This document shows positions 1 to 21,557 of a stretch of 64,000 nt of DNA, in pieces. A program made the translations under genes and the position numbers. The stretch comes from Oscheius onirici (Eukaryota > Nematoda > Chromadorea > Rhabditida > Rhabditidae): contig OW051468.1 in NCBI GenBank assembly GCA_932521025.1, positions 1,178,064 through 1,242,063 of the forward strand, written 5' to 3'. How positions within the stretch are numbered: position 1 is the first letter of the stretch; every line of letters starts with the position of its first letter. The notes beneath the pieces are model-generated. The model saw nothing but the letters and a program-made list of their open reading frames with translations. It had not been told where the DNA came from and made no database searches.

Positions 1-42
1 GTAGAGGTTTTGGACGTTTAGAGGGATGGCCTAGAATTTCTA

Positions 43-592
43 ATGAAAGAAGAACAAATCATGGTTAACCTCGCCAGTAATGATCGAACGGTTGAAGAGA
101 CCGTAGAAATGAAGAGCTACGGGGTTGAATATTCCGAGGAAGGTGCCGAGCTGTTTAGAGCTGAGCTGAAAATTAGTCTAAGTAATTGTCTCTCTGTCCT
201 TCCACCTTCCATATCTCTCGGTCATATTCCTTGACCCAACTACAGCTAATTGACCGAACAAAGAGCCACTGTCTCCCAGTACATAAATATCGCCCCATAA
301 CCCGGGTTAGTAAGTCTCACAACCTCCTCTCGACCACAATGTTCGGAAAGTCCCGCTGCAACAATCCCTACAATAGTACGTTTCCTACTTTCCAAACAAA
401 AGATTCTTTCCAGACAACCCTCTGATCTCCCCTGATACTCCTAAAAGCACCCTCCTGCCTGATGCTCAGGTCCCTGAGACCAAGATGGAGGAGAAGAAGC
501 GTTTGCGTCCAATCTGCATCATCGGTCTGATCGTCATGTTCCTTCTGGCTGCCGGCTACTGCCCCTACCTTCGTCAGCTCTTGGACTTCTAA
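43..592 (+). CDS. Small C-terminally anchored membrane protein, hypothetical
   Basis: Two exons are visible, 43-181 and 414-592, joined by a GT-AG intron whose acceptor reads TTCTTTCCAG. The joined frame gives 105 residues. The N-terminal two thirds are acidic and polar. The last about 30 residues form a basic patch (EEKKRLRP) followed by a hydrophobic stretch (ICIIGLIVMFLLAAGY) and a short tail, which suggests a tail-anchored or single-pass membrane protein. The frame stays open upstream to an acceptor-like TTTAG at 17-21, so the true start may lie outside the window and residue 1 is uncertain. The family is not recognised. Confidence 0.5.
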
Positions 593-1099
593 TTGCATAA
601 CCATGAGTAAACGTTATTCAATCTTTTTTTGTCTTGGTTTCGTACTCTTTCCTAGTCCAGAGTCAAACTATCCTATCCTACCTTCAACTTTGTTCCCAAC
701 ACGATTCTAGGAAAATGACAAGAGTTCAGGTCTTCTAGTACTGCTGGTTGCAGTTGTTTTCGAGACTCTATCTGATTTGGTCTTTTTAATACTGTTTTTT
801 TCCTGACAGAGACGTAGAATCGATAAGTTCCATGAGAGGTACTGGTCGAGCAAAAATCGACCCGCATCAGTAAGGCACATTTGCGGGGAAGGCGAATTTT
901 ACAGAAAAATTTGGCATCCATTTTGAACGTAAGCTTGCTGATTGTGAGTTCACAATGGGCGCCAAGTTTTTCTGTAAAATTTTGATTCCCCCCAAAAATG
1001 CGCCTTGCTGACGCGGGCCCGGTGTACTAGGCAACCAGTAGCGATTTTAGTACCTTTACCTTTCCCAACTTTTTCTTCATGATTTTTAGTCAAAACCGA
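593..1099. other. Intergenic, mostly a palindromic repeat
   Basis: No gene is seen. About 155 bases (861-1017) belong to a palindromic repeat that has a second copy at 8565-8712; the rest is unremarkable AT-rich sequence between two convergent genes. Confidence 0.4.
861..1017. repeat. Palindromic repeat, copy 1 of 2
   Basis: The ends are inverted relative to each other: one end carries AAGGCACATTTGCGGGG and the other CCCCCAAAAATGCGCCTTG. The related copy lies at 8565-8712 in the nlp-40 intron. It is probably a small non-autonomous DNA element; no target duplication was confirmed. Confidence 0.5.
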
Positions 1100-1872
1100 C
1101 TAAAAACTCACATCATTCCTGTCCACATCGAAAAGAAAAGTCTGACTCTTGTCTTTGGCACAGTCCTTTAACTTCTTGTATGAAATAGAGTCCAGAACTT
1201 CTTCAGTCAATCGCGTGGCTCGAAAGTGGAAAACTTTAAAAGCCGGAGCAAATCGGGACAGAAGAAGGTTGTATTCGTCAAACTGAGCAGATTTTATTAA
1301 ATTTTTTGGCGGGTACACTTACAGTAAGCCTGAATATCTGAACATGGATGTAGTTGGTTCTGTTTCTTCTCATGACCGGATCTCGGTCTTTTCGTTCAAG
1401 TGTCACTCCATTCCGGGAGATTTCAATTTTACCGTAATCCCAGCCGATTGGGTATCGACTGGTCGGGAACCGCTTCAGGTAGCCAGTGACTGTCGAGCTG
1501 AAAAAGCACATTACTCTCTTGTTTCAGCATTTTCCGGTCGAAGACAGCATTTTCGAAAATTTTGATGTTCTGCAAAGTTGTAGCTCTTAAAAAACCGTAC
1601 AACTTTGCAAAACAATGAAAAGTTTAAAAATGTGATCTTGACCCAGAAAAATCTGAGTACGTAATTGCGTACTTTCGACGAAGGTTAAGCAGTTATACGG
1701 CTCGTATTAGTGAATTGAATAGGTTAAAAAAATTAAAGTATTAAACCTACCGCAGTAATTTACAGGTTTTCGATACAGAGTAGATACTTTTGCTGTCCAA
1801 AAACGAGAGAATATGGTCCAGGGGAACGTCTCCCAGCTCCAGAAGACTGGGTTCGGGTAGCTGTTGGTTCAT
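1100..1872 (-). CDS. F-box protein
   Basis: Three exons on the minus strand, 1751-1872, 1323-1497 and 1100-1282, have matching phases and give 159 residues. The second intron is only 40 nt. Residues about 10-41 form an F-box: a leucine-rich start, the VPLDHILSFLD core and the SVSKTCKLLR end. F-box proteins bind SKP1 and bring substrates to SCF ubiquitin ligases. The remaining about 118 residues should contain the substrate-binding part; they loosely resemble the C-terminal regions of the large nematode F-box families but I cannot name the domain. The protein is short for the family (often 300 or more residues), so an alternative 3' end using the GTGAG near 1110 is possible. The start is the first ATG in frame before the F-box. 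Confidence 0.7.
1564..1680. repeat. Palindromic element with GTTCTGCAAAGTTGTAG core
   Basis: The sequence GATGTTCTGCAAAGTTGTAG is followed about 20 bases later by its inverse TACAACTTTGCAAAAC, and the flank has an ATACG/CGTAATTGCGTA type motif. Related copies lie inside the element at 3056-3297, at about 51950-52090, and partly at 25600-25720 and 11625-11655. Confidence 0.6.
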
Positions 1873-2368
1873 TCCCTAAAAATTTGATTAATTTTGTAGG
1901 AAATTGATTAAAAAGAGGGGAAAATGACCAAGAGCAAATGGGAACTTCAAAGTTTAAAAAAAAGAGAAATTATCTAATTTTTTCCCAAAATGATATTTTG
2001 ACAGCATTTTAAAGGTCCAAAAAGAGAATGGAATTTTTTTTAGCAAAAAGCAACAATGATGACACGAAAAGAAAAGAAAAGCAACATTCAAATGGAGCGC
2101 ATGTTTTTGACTAGAGAGGAGAGGGGGGAGAGAGGCCAGACGGCTAGAGGGCATCCAGAGGGACAGATAGTCTCTGTCTCTGAGTCTCTAGTTCTCTACC
2201 TTACCTTCTCTCCTCACAGCGTCTCTCATCATCTGGAAAAGATTCAATTCGTTCGTTTAATTACCCAAGTTTGAGGTATTCAAATGCTTCCGACCCTGCT
2301 CTAAAAGTAGAGGTTGCAAGAAATTTTGGAACAGCTTTACCACTAGTGGGAAGGCAACAATCCGACAT

Positions 2369-2555
2369 AACGTAAATATTTGAATAGAGGCACTGCGCCA
2401 CTATTTGAATACAAAAAAATATGCAATTAGGTATGCATTTTTTTCGGATTGAAGAAAATATTTTTTGACTTTCCCAGTATTTTTCTCATACAGATATGGA
2501 GCCTGGCTGCCAGTAAAAAATAATGAAAAGTTATGAAAAACAGCCGAAAAATCGA
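2369..2555. repeat. MITE family A, copy 1 (truncated)
   Basis: It begins CGTAAATATTTGAATAGAGG and continues with GCACTGCGCCACTATT, matching copies at 38148-38400, 41648-42150, 49375-49458 and 57675-57897. The complementary terminal arm is missing here. The rest of 1873-2758 shows no gene. Confidence 0.6.
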
Positions 2556-2758
2556 TTCACGAAAAATTAGTTCTAGAATATTCTAGAACAAATTTTTCTA
2601 ACAATAAGAAAAGTCCCTAACCCCTGAAATCCCTTTTCAATTTGTACCAATTAAACCTTGACTTGCATCTAATCTGTCCTTGACTTGTTAACCAAAGTCT
2701 CCCCCAGTTCTACCAAGACAGTCAGCAGCCTCTTCGCCCTCGACAGACGGTCGTCCCG

Positions 2759-2989
2759 ATGCTTCGCCTCCTCCTCTTCGCCTTTCTGTTCCCGGTAGCT
2801 GTTTTGCTGTGCGGCAAGAAGAAGATAAAGTCAATCGACCAGATCCAGCTACAGCCGACTGCTGCTTCCGCGACGCCAATCTCCGGAGGACAGCGGCCGC
2901 CGATGCCACAAAGGGAAGCCGACGACATGGAGACGGTGGACGGATGCAAGAGCAACTGGGGCAAGGTGCAGGATGCGCCGAAGGTGTAA
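2759..2989 (+). CDS. Small secreted peptide or protein, hypothetical
   Basis: A single open frame encodes 76 residues. The first 18 residues (MLRLLLFAFLFPVAVLLC) are a clear signal peptide. They are followed by a basic GKKKIK segment and a low-complexity Gln/Pro/Ala-rich part with no second hydrophobic stretch, so the product is probably secreted. A polyadenylation signal AATAAA lies at 3018-3023, 29 bases after the stop, which supports a real transcript end. Two cysteines remain, one at the end of the signal peptide and one in DGCKSNWG near the C-terminus. I do not recognise the family, and no KR-flanked peptide units are seen, so a neuropeptide role is not claimed. Confidence 0.6.
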   Translation: MLRLLLFAFLFPVAVLLCGKKKIKSIDQIQLQPTAASATPISGGQRPPMPQREADDMETVDGCKSNWGKVQDAPKV

Positions 2990-3055
2990 GGCCATCAGAA
3001 GAGGTCCCCCTTTGCGCAATAAATATTTTGCGGTGACTGTCAGTGATTATTAGTA

Positions 3056-3297
3056 CCCTAAAACCTCTATTAGAAGCCTCCACCCCTACGTAAAATACGC
3101 AATTACGTATTCACGTTTTTGAGGTCAAGACGTCATTTTCTGACTTTATGATGTTCTGCAAAGTTGTAGCCCCTGACATCCTCTACAACTTTGCAAAACA
3201 CCAAAAACCTAAAAAATGTCGTCTTGACCCTGAAAAACGCGAATATGTAATTACGTATCTTATGTAAGGGAGGGGGCTTCTAATAGAGGTTTTAGGG
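3056..3297. mobile_element. Palindromic DNA element (MITE) with TA target duplication
   Basis: The element has perfect terminal inverted repeats of at least 23 bases starting CCCTAAAACCTCTATTAG and is flanked on both sides by TA (3054-3055 and 3298-3299). Inside lies a second hairpin built on TCTGCAAAGTTGTAG. TA duplications are typical of Tc1/mariner-type transposition. It sits just after the polyadenylation signal of the 76-residue secreted protein gene. Confidence 0.75.
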
Positions 3298-3919
3298 TAG
3301 GTGAGTCAAGGGAAGCAGAGAGACAGTTCATTCCAATTTTCTTCTCATCGCAAACTGTGCTTTCCAAGTTGTTTTCGTCCCTTCTGCCGCCTGAACACAC
3401 AAACATGTTCCTCCTCCCAAAAACACGATATTTTTCACGGGCTTCGCCGAATTTGTCACCTCAAAATTCGTCTCACAGGAGCCCTGGGATACTAATTTCA
3501 GATCGTTTTTCAAGGACACCCACGTGTTTTGTCTCTCTCTCTGTCTATTAGGCGAATGTTTTTATTGTTTCTGTTAGCCGAAAACGCGCGTGGTTTGAAT
3601 GATTTTCTGCTCACTGTTCAGTTTTTTTCTCTTGTCTAGCTTGCCCTTTCTCCCCTGATTCATTCTGGAAATAAGGGGACTTGGACCCATTGCTCCACTA
3701 CGAGAGCAATTGATAAGACTAGAGGACATGTTGCCACTAGGACTGTATATAAACTGGGAGCAGGCCCTGTCCGCTACACCAGAACACCTTCTCTCTCTTT
3801 TTTTTCATTCAGTCCTTTAAAAAACACTCATTTCCCACCAGAAACCATATAGAAACTTTCGAAGACCTCATGAATAGGCCCAGCTAATCTCTCGCACCCG
3901 CGATTTCCAGCCCCACGTG
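3298..3919. other. Intergenic, upstream of tRNA-Glu
   Basis: Short open frames occur but none has a recognisable product or supported splice sites. A TATATAAA-like stretch at about 3746-3752 could belong to a promoter but nothing downstream confirms it. Confidence 0.3.
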
Positions 3920-3990
3920 TCCGTTGTGGTCTAGTGGTTAGGATTTATGGCTCTCACCCATAAGGCCCGGGTTCGATTCCCGGCAACGGA
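3920..3990 (+). tRNA. tRNA-Glu(CTC)
   Basis: The 71-nt sequence folds as a complete tRNA: acceptor arms TCCGTTG and CAACGGA, A box TGGTCTAGTGG, anticodon stem TATGG/CCATA with loop CTCTCAC giving anticodon CTC, and T arm CCGGG-TTCGATT-CCCGG. A T-rich tract follows and can terminate RNA polymerase III. An identical gene lies on the minus strand at 18845-18915, and flanks on both sides are similar between the two copies. Confidence 0.95.
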
Positions 3991-4033
3991 AGAACATTTT
4001 TGTCTTTTTGTCTTTTTTGTTTTTAAACGTTCC

Positions 4034-4044
4034 CAGCTTCAGAA
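4034..4044 (+). promoter_or_regulatory. Putative spliced-leader acceptor of the RMD gene
   Basis: The sequence CCAGCTTCAG ends two bases before the start codon at 4045, with no donor site needed upstream. Acceptors placed directly before the ATG are typical of nematode SL trans-splicing. This is inferred from position and motif only. Confidence 0.4.
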
Positions 4045-5996
4045 ATGACCGTCTGTGCTGTTTACTCTTCAGAGGCGAAGAATTGCTATGATAACTACTG
4101 CCAGGCGGCTGATAAGAAGGAGAAAATGGACCTTTTGAGGAATGGTAAGATTTTCTAGTTTCTCTGTTTCTCTGTCTCTCAGTCTTTCATTCTCCTACAA
4201 AAGAATTTTCAGGCCAAAAACACGCTCTCCAAGGCCTAGAACTAGACGACAAGGACTTTGACTGTCTCCGCTGGGCAGCCATCACTACAGGCCATCTAAC
4301 CGATAGTCTTCCCACCCGGGAGAAAATTGAACTTAGCGCCAAATTTAAGGTATTTTTATTGCGTTTTTTTTGGCTGAAAAGGAACTTTAGGAATATTTGG
4401 ACAGGGCTCTAGCCATCAACGCTCGGGAATATGCCCTTCTTCACATGAGAGGACGGTTTGCTTTCTCGGTGGCGGGAGTGTCGTGGCTGGAGAGAAAGGT
4501 ACGGCCTTTTGAGTAGAGAGAAGGGTGAAAAACAGCAAACATGATAGTCATCGTTGAAACTTTGAAAAATGACGCACATCACATCAAAACACGTGCGTTT
4601 GTATTTTTTTTGCGTCCTCTTGTCTCGTGCCACACACATTGTCGGGAAGCGAATTTTGATTTTGGGAAATTTTGAACAGGGAATTGACCAAGACCATACT
4701 GTCAGTGTCATGATATAGAATCGCAGGAAACCTATGTATAGGCAAAAGTAACCCTTTCCCGCGGGACCCCGTACATGTTTGGAGCAGCAAAAAGTTCAAT
4801 TTTTCCAAAATGGCTGTTAGGCTGCCCAAATAGTACACGAGGGGAATTTAGGGTTACTGTAACGTTCGTTTTTAACAGACAGTCGAGAAACAGTCGAGAA
4901 TAGAGATATTACGTTTCAAATATATCCGACAAGCGTAAATCGCAGAGTTCTCCAATCTTCGGCGCTTCTGTGCCACCAGTCCCTTCCGGCCACATTTCTT
5001 ATGTCGTCTGTCCATTTTTGCCTCTGGCGACCTCTCGTCCTTCTTCCTTCCAAAGGAATCCATTATGTTATCCGCCTTGTCCATCGGTTTTCATTCAATC
5101 TTGTAATCCTCTCACAATCACACCAGAGTAGCTTCAACCAAAGAGCTTTATTTCTACAGTCCTTCAGTTTGGTAAGGTTACGTAGTCTTTCATTCGGCCA
5201 TCTGTCGAGAGTTAACCGACTTTAGAATCTGCAATTTAGATTTATTTTTAGAAGTTTACGCGAGTTTTACTCTTGTCATTAGAACATGAAAGACAGGAAC
5301 CTGGGAATTTCACCCCTTTTACCATATGACTCACTGCCAGCTGTGCCTGTCTATCATGTAAGAAAATCCAGTTTTCTTAAATTTAGTACCAGGCTGTCTT
5401 TTACTGAATTAGAATCTGTTTATTTATGCCTGATCAGCTGAGTCTCCGCACCCTGTTCATGTTCCCAATGCTATGGTATCCATACTGTAGAAGCGGTGAC
5501 AGGACTAATTGTAAGTGACAGTCTCTACTGTAGGAAATATTTTTTACCGTAGAGACAATGATCTAGCCCTGTCACGGTCAGAACTAGTCCGCACCACCTC
5601 CTCTTCCAGTCATCCCAATTTTACAATTTTATTTGACGGAAACGAGAGGTATCATGTAGAAACGGTAGAGGTTGAATTAAATTTTTGAACAGTCTTCCCA
5701 AGGGAAGGCAATATGTCTCTCAATCTCTCAGTATCAGAACTTTTCAGGCCGCCTCCCTCGTCTATTCTACCGTCCCCACGGCTACTTTTGAAGAAGCCCT
5801 GGCTGATTTTCTGGCTGCCTACAAAGAGAGGCCGGAATTTATTGAGAATTTGGTCTATATTGGACGGTGCTGCATCGAGTTGAAGAAGAAGGACATGGCT
5901 AGAAGGTATCTGGAAGAGGCACTGAGGATTCAGCCCAAAGACAAGGCTGAAGAGGACTTTTTGGTTGAGGCAAAGAAATTGCTTAACAAGTGTTAA
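4045..5996 (+). CDS. RMD-family (regulator of microtubule dynamics) protein
   Basis: Four exons, 4045-4144, 4213-4349, 4391-4498 and 5748-5996, join in phase to 197 residues. The domain is the TPR-like helical repeat of the RMD/RMDN family: exon 2 has [13 protein letters not shown] and the [13 protein letters not shown] helix, exon 3 has [18 protein letters not shown] followed by [10 protein letters not shown], and exon 4 has the [18 protein letters not shown] repeat. Human RMDN proteins show the same order (tryptophan-rich repeat, then LLGRWCY, then SWLE). Family members associate with microtubules or, for human RMDN3/PTPIP51, with organelle contacts. This copy lacks an N-terminal membrane anchor, so a cytosolic microtubule-associated role is more likely. 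AATAAA follows at 6016-6021. The 1.25-kb third intron is unusually long here and holds nothing recognised. The paralog cannot be fixed. Confidence 0.85.
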
Positions 5997-6021
5997 CAAG
6001 GGTAAGGGTGTGCTGAATAAA

Positions 6022-6597
6022 GAATTCTGGTCAGCCTGTTTTTAGAGGGACAGAGAGATCTTTTGGGTATGATCTATTGAGAAACAGACCCATTGTGGCG
6101 GCATCATTCTGTAGGAAAGTACCCATTTTGAGCTGGTTGATAAGAGAAGAGGATTTGGTGATGCTGTTCCGGCACATTTGGTGCAACCTGACTCAATTTG
6201 GAACTCTGGAACTCGAAGAGCGAATTAGAAGTCACAAAGCGTGCTGGTAATCGGGTCGGGGACCACACAAAGAGTTGGACGTAATGAGATCTCCGCTCTA
6301 GCTCGAGATCTACGAACGTTTTGGGAGAAAGTGATTGAAAGAGTTGCAGGGACAGGGACATACTTTCCCCCAGAGTCTAAAAGCCCATGCAACCTCAGTC
6401 TCCGGAAGTGTCATGAACCATTAATCATCTCTCTGCCTAATACTCTTAACCTTACTCTAGTTCTTCTGCACGTCACCCTCAGAGAGAGTGAAGGTTTTCT
6501 CCTAAAGAAAGAGAGGGTGACGTTCAGAAGGGGCGGGACGACAGATAAGGCCCTCTCTCCCCATTTAGTCCCTTTTCCCAGTCACCCACGAATCACG
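6022..6597. other. Intergenic, upstream region of nlp-40
   Basis: No gene is supported. A TTTTCCCAG acceptor-like motif at about 6572-6580, just before the nlp-40 start, may receive a spliced leader. Confidence 0.3.
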
Positions 6598-9131
6598 ATG
6601 CGTCTTCTCTTCGCTCTCCTCGTTCTCGTAGCCGTTGTTCTTGGTACTTTTTTTGAATTTTCTAAATTCATAACTTTTGGGAAGTGATCAGAGTGCCTAG
6701 ATAAGCCTTACTCAGTTCTTATTAACGCTGTCGACTATAGAAAACTGGGAGTTTTTAAAAACCCAGCCCTGTGCTCTAAAATTTCGATGTTGCACTATTG
6801 GTCTTCTAGCCAATGGTTTTAAAGATTTTATTTTGATCCTTCAAAATTGGGGTCCCCCAGGCTTGAGTCATGTCTTTTGAACTGTTCTCTTGAGATCGTA
6901 AAAATGGAATATTGTTTGCTCACAAGGGGGTAAAGAAGGGCCCTTCTTGAACAGATGGTTTTCATCCTAGAGAAGTTTTTTTTTCCAACAAACCTTTTCT
7001 AAAAAAAACCATACTGAACTGAAGCGTCTACCAGTGGATAACTACATTATTCTATCCTGAATATGTATAATTTTTGATCGATTTTTGAAGTCCTTTTTAC
7101 TGCCTCCATATAGACTACAAAAAAGATTTGTCAGCGATTCTTGAACGTCCACTAAATCTCCCTTCCGGCTTTCGGGAGAGCCCGAAAAAATCAGTGACCT
7201 TTGTCACCCCGTATCGCTCTCTAGGGAAATTTGTATCCAATTGGTTCTCATCCCAAAGTCGGAGGTCCAGAGAACGCCAGTGACAGCTTCCGGTCCCCCG
7301 GCTTTAGAGTTCTTTCATGGACTGGATGGTGACAAAAGGCCTCTAACGAGGAACTTTTCCGTCTAGAGAATTAGTGACGATAGTGTTTTTGTCGGGTTTT
7401 TCTATGACAGTCTGTTCTCAAGAAGGGAGAGTGTCAGTCGAGATTTATGCTAAAGCTTGATGAGTCCAGAGTGATCAACGATGTATCCTTTTGTCCAGAA
7501 GGGATTGTTAGTCTTCAACAGACAAACTCACACGGGAAGTGTTTGAACAGTGCCCAAAACTTTCGCCACAGGAATCAGAATTATTTTCTGATTCCGATTT
7601 TGCATTTCGGCCGTTTTTCGACCGCTCCCAAACTGCCTTCTGTTCTTGATTGCTTTTTAAACGTTGAAGAGGACAGAAGCAGATGGCCGACAGGCGAACA
7701 CGACAGCTTGTGAACAGGAGATTCTTGGTTCTGATCCTCTTGACCTTTTCTTTTTCTTTTGATGGACAGTCGCACTTTCCCACGTTTTTCATTTCATAAA
7801 ACTAGGTATCAGGGTTTTGCTCTCTTCTTGAAACTCTAATTAACTTTTTTCCTATTTACTCTTCTTTATCTGATCTCTAGGTTAATTGATCGCAGGCCAT
7901 TCCCAGAACTGAGCTCTGATCTCAGTTTCCTTAATTACCTCGTAAAGGCTTATCTAGGTGGTCTGTAGGTTACGAAAGCGGTCGGTAACTGCGTCATTAA
8001 ATTCCGTAGCTTGACTCACAACAAATTCCAGCCCTTCCCGCCGCTCCATCAGTCGAAGACACCTTGAGGGCACTACAGGAACAGGTCGCCACACTCCAGA
8101 AGGAAGTCCAGGTACTGTCTCTATGTCTCTCTTCATTACAGTAACCCATTCCAGAACAAAAATGAGTACCCAGTTGAAGAGACGAAAAACTGGCAACCAG
8201 CCAAGAGGATGGTCGCCTGGCAGCCGATGAAGAGGACAGTCGATGACCGGGCTCCTCGTAAGTTTCTTTTTTGTTTTTATTGACAGTCCTTTAAAGTGAC
8301 CCCCATTTGCAATTGTTTGAACTGACGTTTGAAGCTATCCGACCGGAAAACAACATGATTCTTTTATGAGTTTCCTCCCATTTTGAGTTTGTTGTAAAGT
8401 CATGGTCTCGAGGCGTTTTGACAAGGGGATTAGCGGGTATTAGGGGAGGGGGGAGTCTATTGGAGAATTTTGTGATAGGGTACAGGGATAGAGAGAGAGA
8501 GACTGAAAGACAGAGAGAATCGGAGGGACAGAGAGACAGAGTCCTAAGCATGGGCACCGGATCCGTGCCAGCAGTGCGCACTTTTGGGGGACCATGAAAA
8601 ATTGGCACCCAATTTGAAAAATAGGCTCAGGCCACGGAGAGTTTAAGTTCAAAATTGTGCCAAGTTTTTTCGCTAAAGTAGTGTTCCCCCCGAAAATGCG
8701 CCTTGCTGGCACGGTCTCGGTCAACACTGACCCTGGCCCGGTCCCCGTGGCTAGAGACTCCGATCAATAGTCCGGCTTCCAAACATTCCACCCTCTTTCC
8801 CTTATCAGAAGACCTTTTTCCGGATCATAACCGCGCTATCATAAGCCCGCAAAACTTCTCGATAATGAGCCAACAACAGAAAAACACAGCGGGATAATTT
8901 TCAGGATGGTCTCAACTGGAGACGGCCGACATGTTTTAGATCACAGAGTGAGGCATAACTGTCGTGATTTGTGCTTTATTCCAAGCTTTAAAATCTATAA
9001 AAATGTTCAATTTTTCAGTTCTGCACGCCATTGAAGGTCGCCTGAGCGAGGTTCTCCGAGCCGGTGAGCGTCTTGGCGTCTCGGCCGACGAGGTCCTCGC
9101 CGATCTCCGTCTCCGCAACAACCTAAACTGA
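6598..9131 (+). CDS. nlp-40: NLP-40-type neuropeptide precursor
   Basis: Four exons, 6598-6643, 8032-8111, 8155-8257 and 9019-9131, join in phase to 113 residues. Exon 1 is a signal peptide (MRLLFALLVLVAVVLA). Exon 2 begins the mature part with LPAAPSVEDTLRALQEQ, matching the first processed region of C. elegans NLP-40. Exon 3 contains AKR-MVAWQPM-KR, the peptide bounded by dibasic sites. The last part, RAPLLHAIEGRLSEVLRAG and ADEVLADLRLRN, matches the conserved C-terminus of that precursor. In C. elegans NLP-40 is released from the intestine and acts on the receptor AEX-2 in GABA neurons to drive the defecation motor program; that is family knowledge, not shown here. The exon 2 acceptor at 8031 was chosen because it gives the AAPS motif. 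Introns 1 and 3 are long and contain repeats. Confidence 0.88.
8565..8712. repeat. Palindromic repeat, copy 2 of 2, in nlp-40 intron 3
   Basis: One end reads GTGCCAGCAGTGCGCAC and the other GCGCCTTGCTGGCAC, which pair as imperfect inverted ends. The body resembles 861-1017. Confidence 0.5.
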
Positions 9132-9744
9132 TCACTTACGCCCATTATCGCATAAACTCTCTCTGTCTCACACGTTTAAATATACAGTATTATTACTTGT
9201 AGATAATGAAGCGGTTGTTAAGAACTCTTTAGAGGGGAATGTGCGTCACTGACGGACCACAATGAGCCATTAAAGGTGCTCGAAAGAGGCAGAGACAGAG
9301 AGATAAGAGTCAGGTTGCTGAAGGTTTGGAAATGTGGGAAAATGGAGGAAATATACGGAGAGAACTCTAATCTTCCTCCTGTTTCTCTGCTGGGCTGTCC
9401 AGATGAGAGCTCAGATGATCAGAAGGGTTAGTCGACGATCTGTTAAAACTACACTAAAATGTAAATATTTTTTACTGAGAATGGTGTGGGAGCTTCTGAA
9501 CATGTGGTTTTTATATGCTTATGGGATGAAGGGGGCTCTAATGAAGTGGTCTGAACTCATTGAGCGTCGCGTTAGACGCGGATGAGACTTTTCTCAAAGA
9601 CTTGATTGTAACTCTAAACTAAATACTTTTTACACAAACATACTTACATTAATTGACTCTTAAAAAAGTCTTAGAAATAAGGGTTAACAAGTTTTGACAA
9701 GTTTTGCTCCAAACTCCAGCTCACTTGGTCCCTATCCGTCCACG
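9132..9744. other. Intergenic between nlp-40 and the next gene
   Basis: An open frame covers 9334-9585 and includes a hydrophobic stretch (TLIFLLFLCWAVQ) and a basic tail, but it has no good ATG near its beginning and no supporting splice or polyadenylation signal. It is recorded as undecided rather than as a gene. Confidence 0.3.
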
Positions 9745-10253
9745 ATGAATGGTCGCTACCACAATACAAGAGTCCGTTCTCAGGCTGGAATCCATCAGGA
9801 AAAAAATCTGTGAGTTTTCTGTTCCTCTGTCCCTCTGTCACTCGGACTCTCTTTTCCTCTGGCTCTGACTCACTGTCTCTCTGTCTCTCTGTCTCCCTGT
9901 CTCTCTACCCCTCTGTCCCTCTGCCTTTCTCTCTCTTTGTCCCTTTGTCTCTCTCTTTCTCTCTCCCTGTTTTTCTGTCCCTCTGTCTCGCTCACATCCC
10001 AACTTCCAGCTCATCCAAGCTGCTGGCCCAGCTCTACAATGGTCTCAACGTGAACAAGGACGAGCTCGAGTGCAAGAGGATCGTCTTCTCCGAGAACTTT
10101 TTTCTCTTCGGCTCGCTCATCTTCATCTCCACCATTCTTGGCATCTTCGTCATTCTCTTCTTCTGGGGACCTGTCTTCTTCGTCCGCGAACGTCAGCCGT
10201 CCGGCAGTCAGTCGCGCAGTCGCGAAAACACCATCGACGAGATTGTTCGCTAG
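9745..10253 (+). CDS. Small single-pass membrane protein, hypothetical
   Basis: Two exons, 9745-9809 and 10010-10253, join in phase to 102 residues. The N-terminal half is polar (MNGRYHNTRVRSQAG). Residues about 52-80 form one long hydrophobic helix (FFLFGSLIFISTILGIFVIL and onward). The last about 20 residues are basic, serine-rich and end NTIDEIVR. No signal peptide is seen, so a type II or III single-pass topology is likely. The third codon positions favour C, which supports real coding. The 200-nt intron is almost entirely a CTCTGTCC low-complexity tract running from the GTGAG donor to the TTCCAG acceptor. The family is not recognised. Confidence 0.65.
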
Positions 10254-10490
10254 AGGTCTCTGTAAAGGTATCAGGTAAAGATTTCTTAAAAATTCTCATG
10301 TTTTCCCAGTGAATAGTATAACAGGAGAGTCAGAGAGTAAAACAACAAACATCAGAATAGTCTATGTGCTCGAACGAAAATTGCCCTAGCTAAAAGTAGC
10401 AGATTGTTTGCAAGTGACGCGACTGAACATTCGGAATCAGAAAAGAATTTATTGTCGATAAAAAATTGTATAAAAAAAGAATTCATCCAG

Positions 10491-21557
<11,067 letters not shown>

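Noticed and set aside
9334-9585. An 83-residue secreted protein
   Set aside because: The open frame lacks an ATG near its beginning, and there is no acceptor, codon bias or polyadenylation signal to support it.
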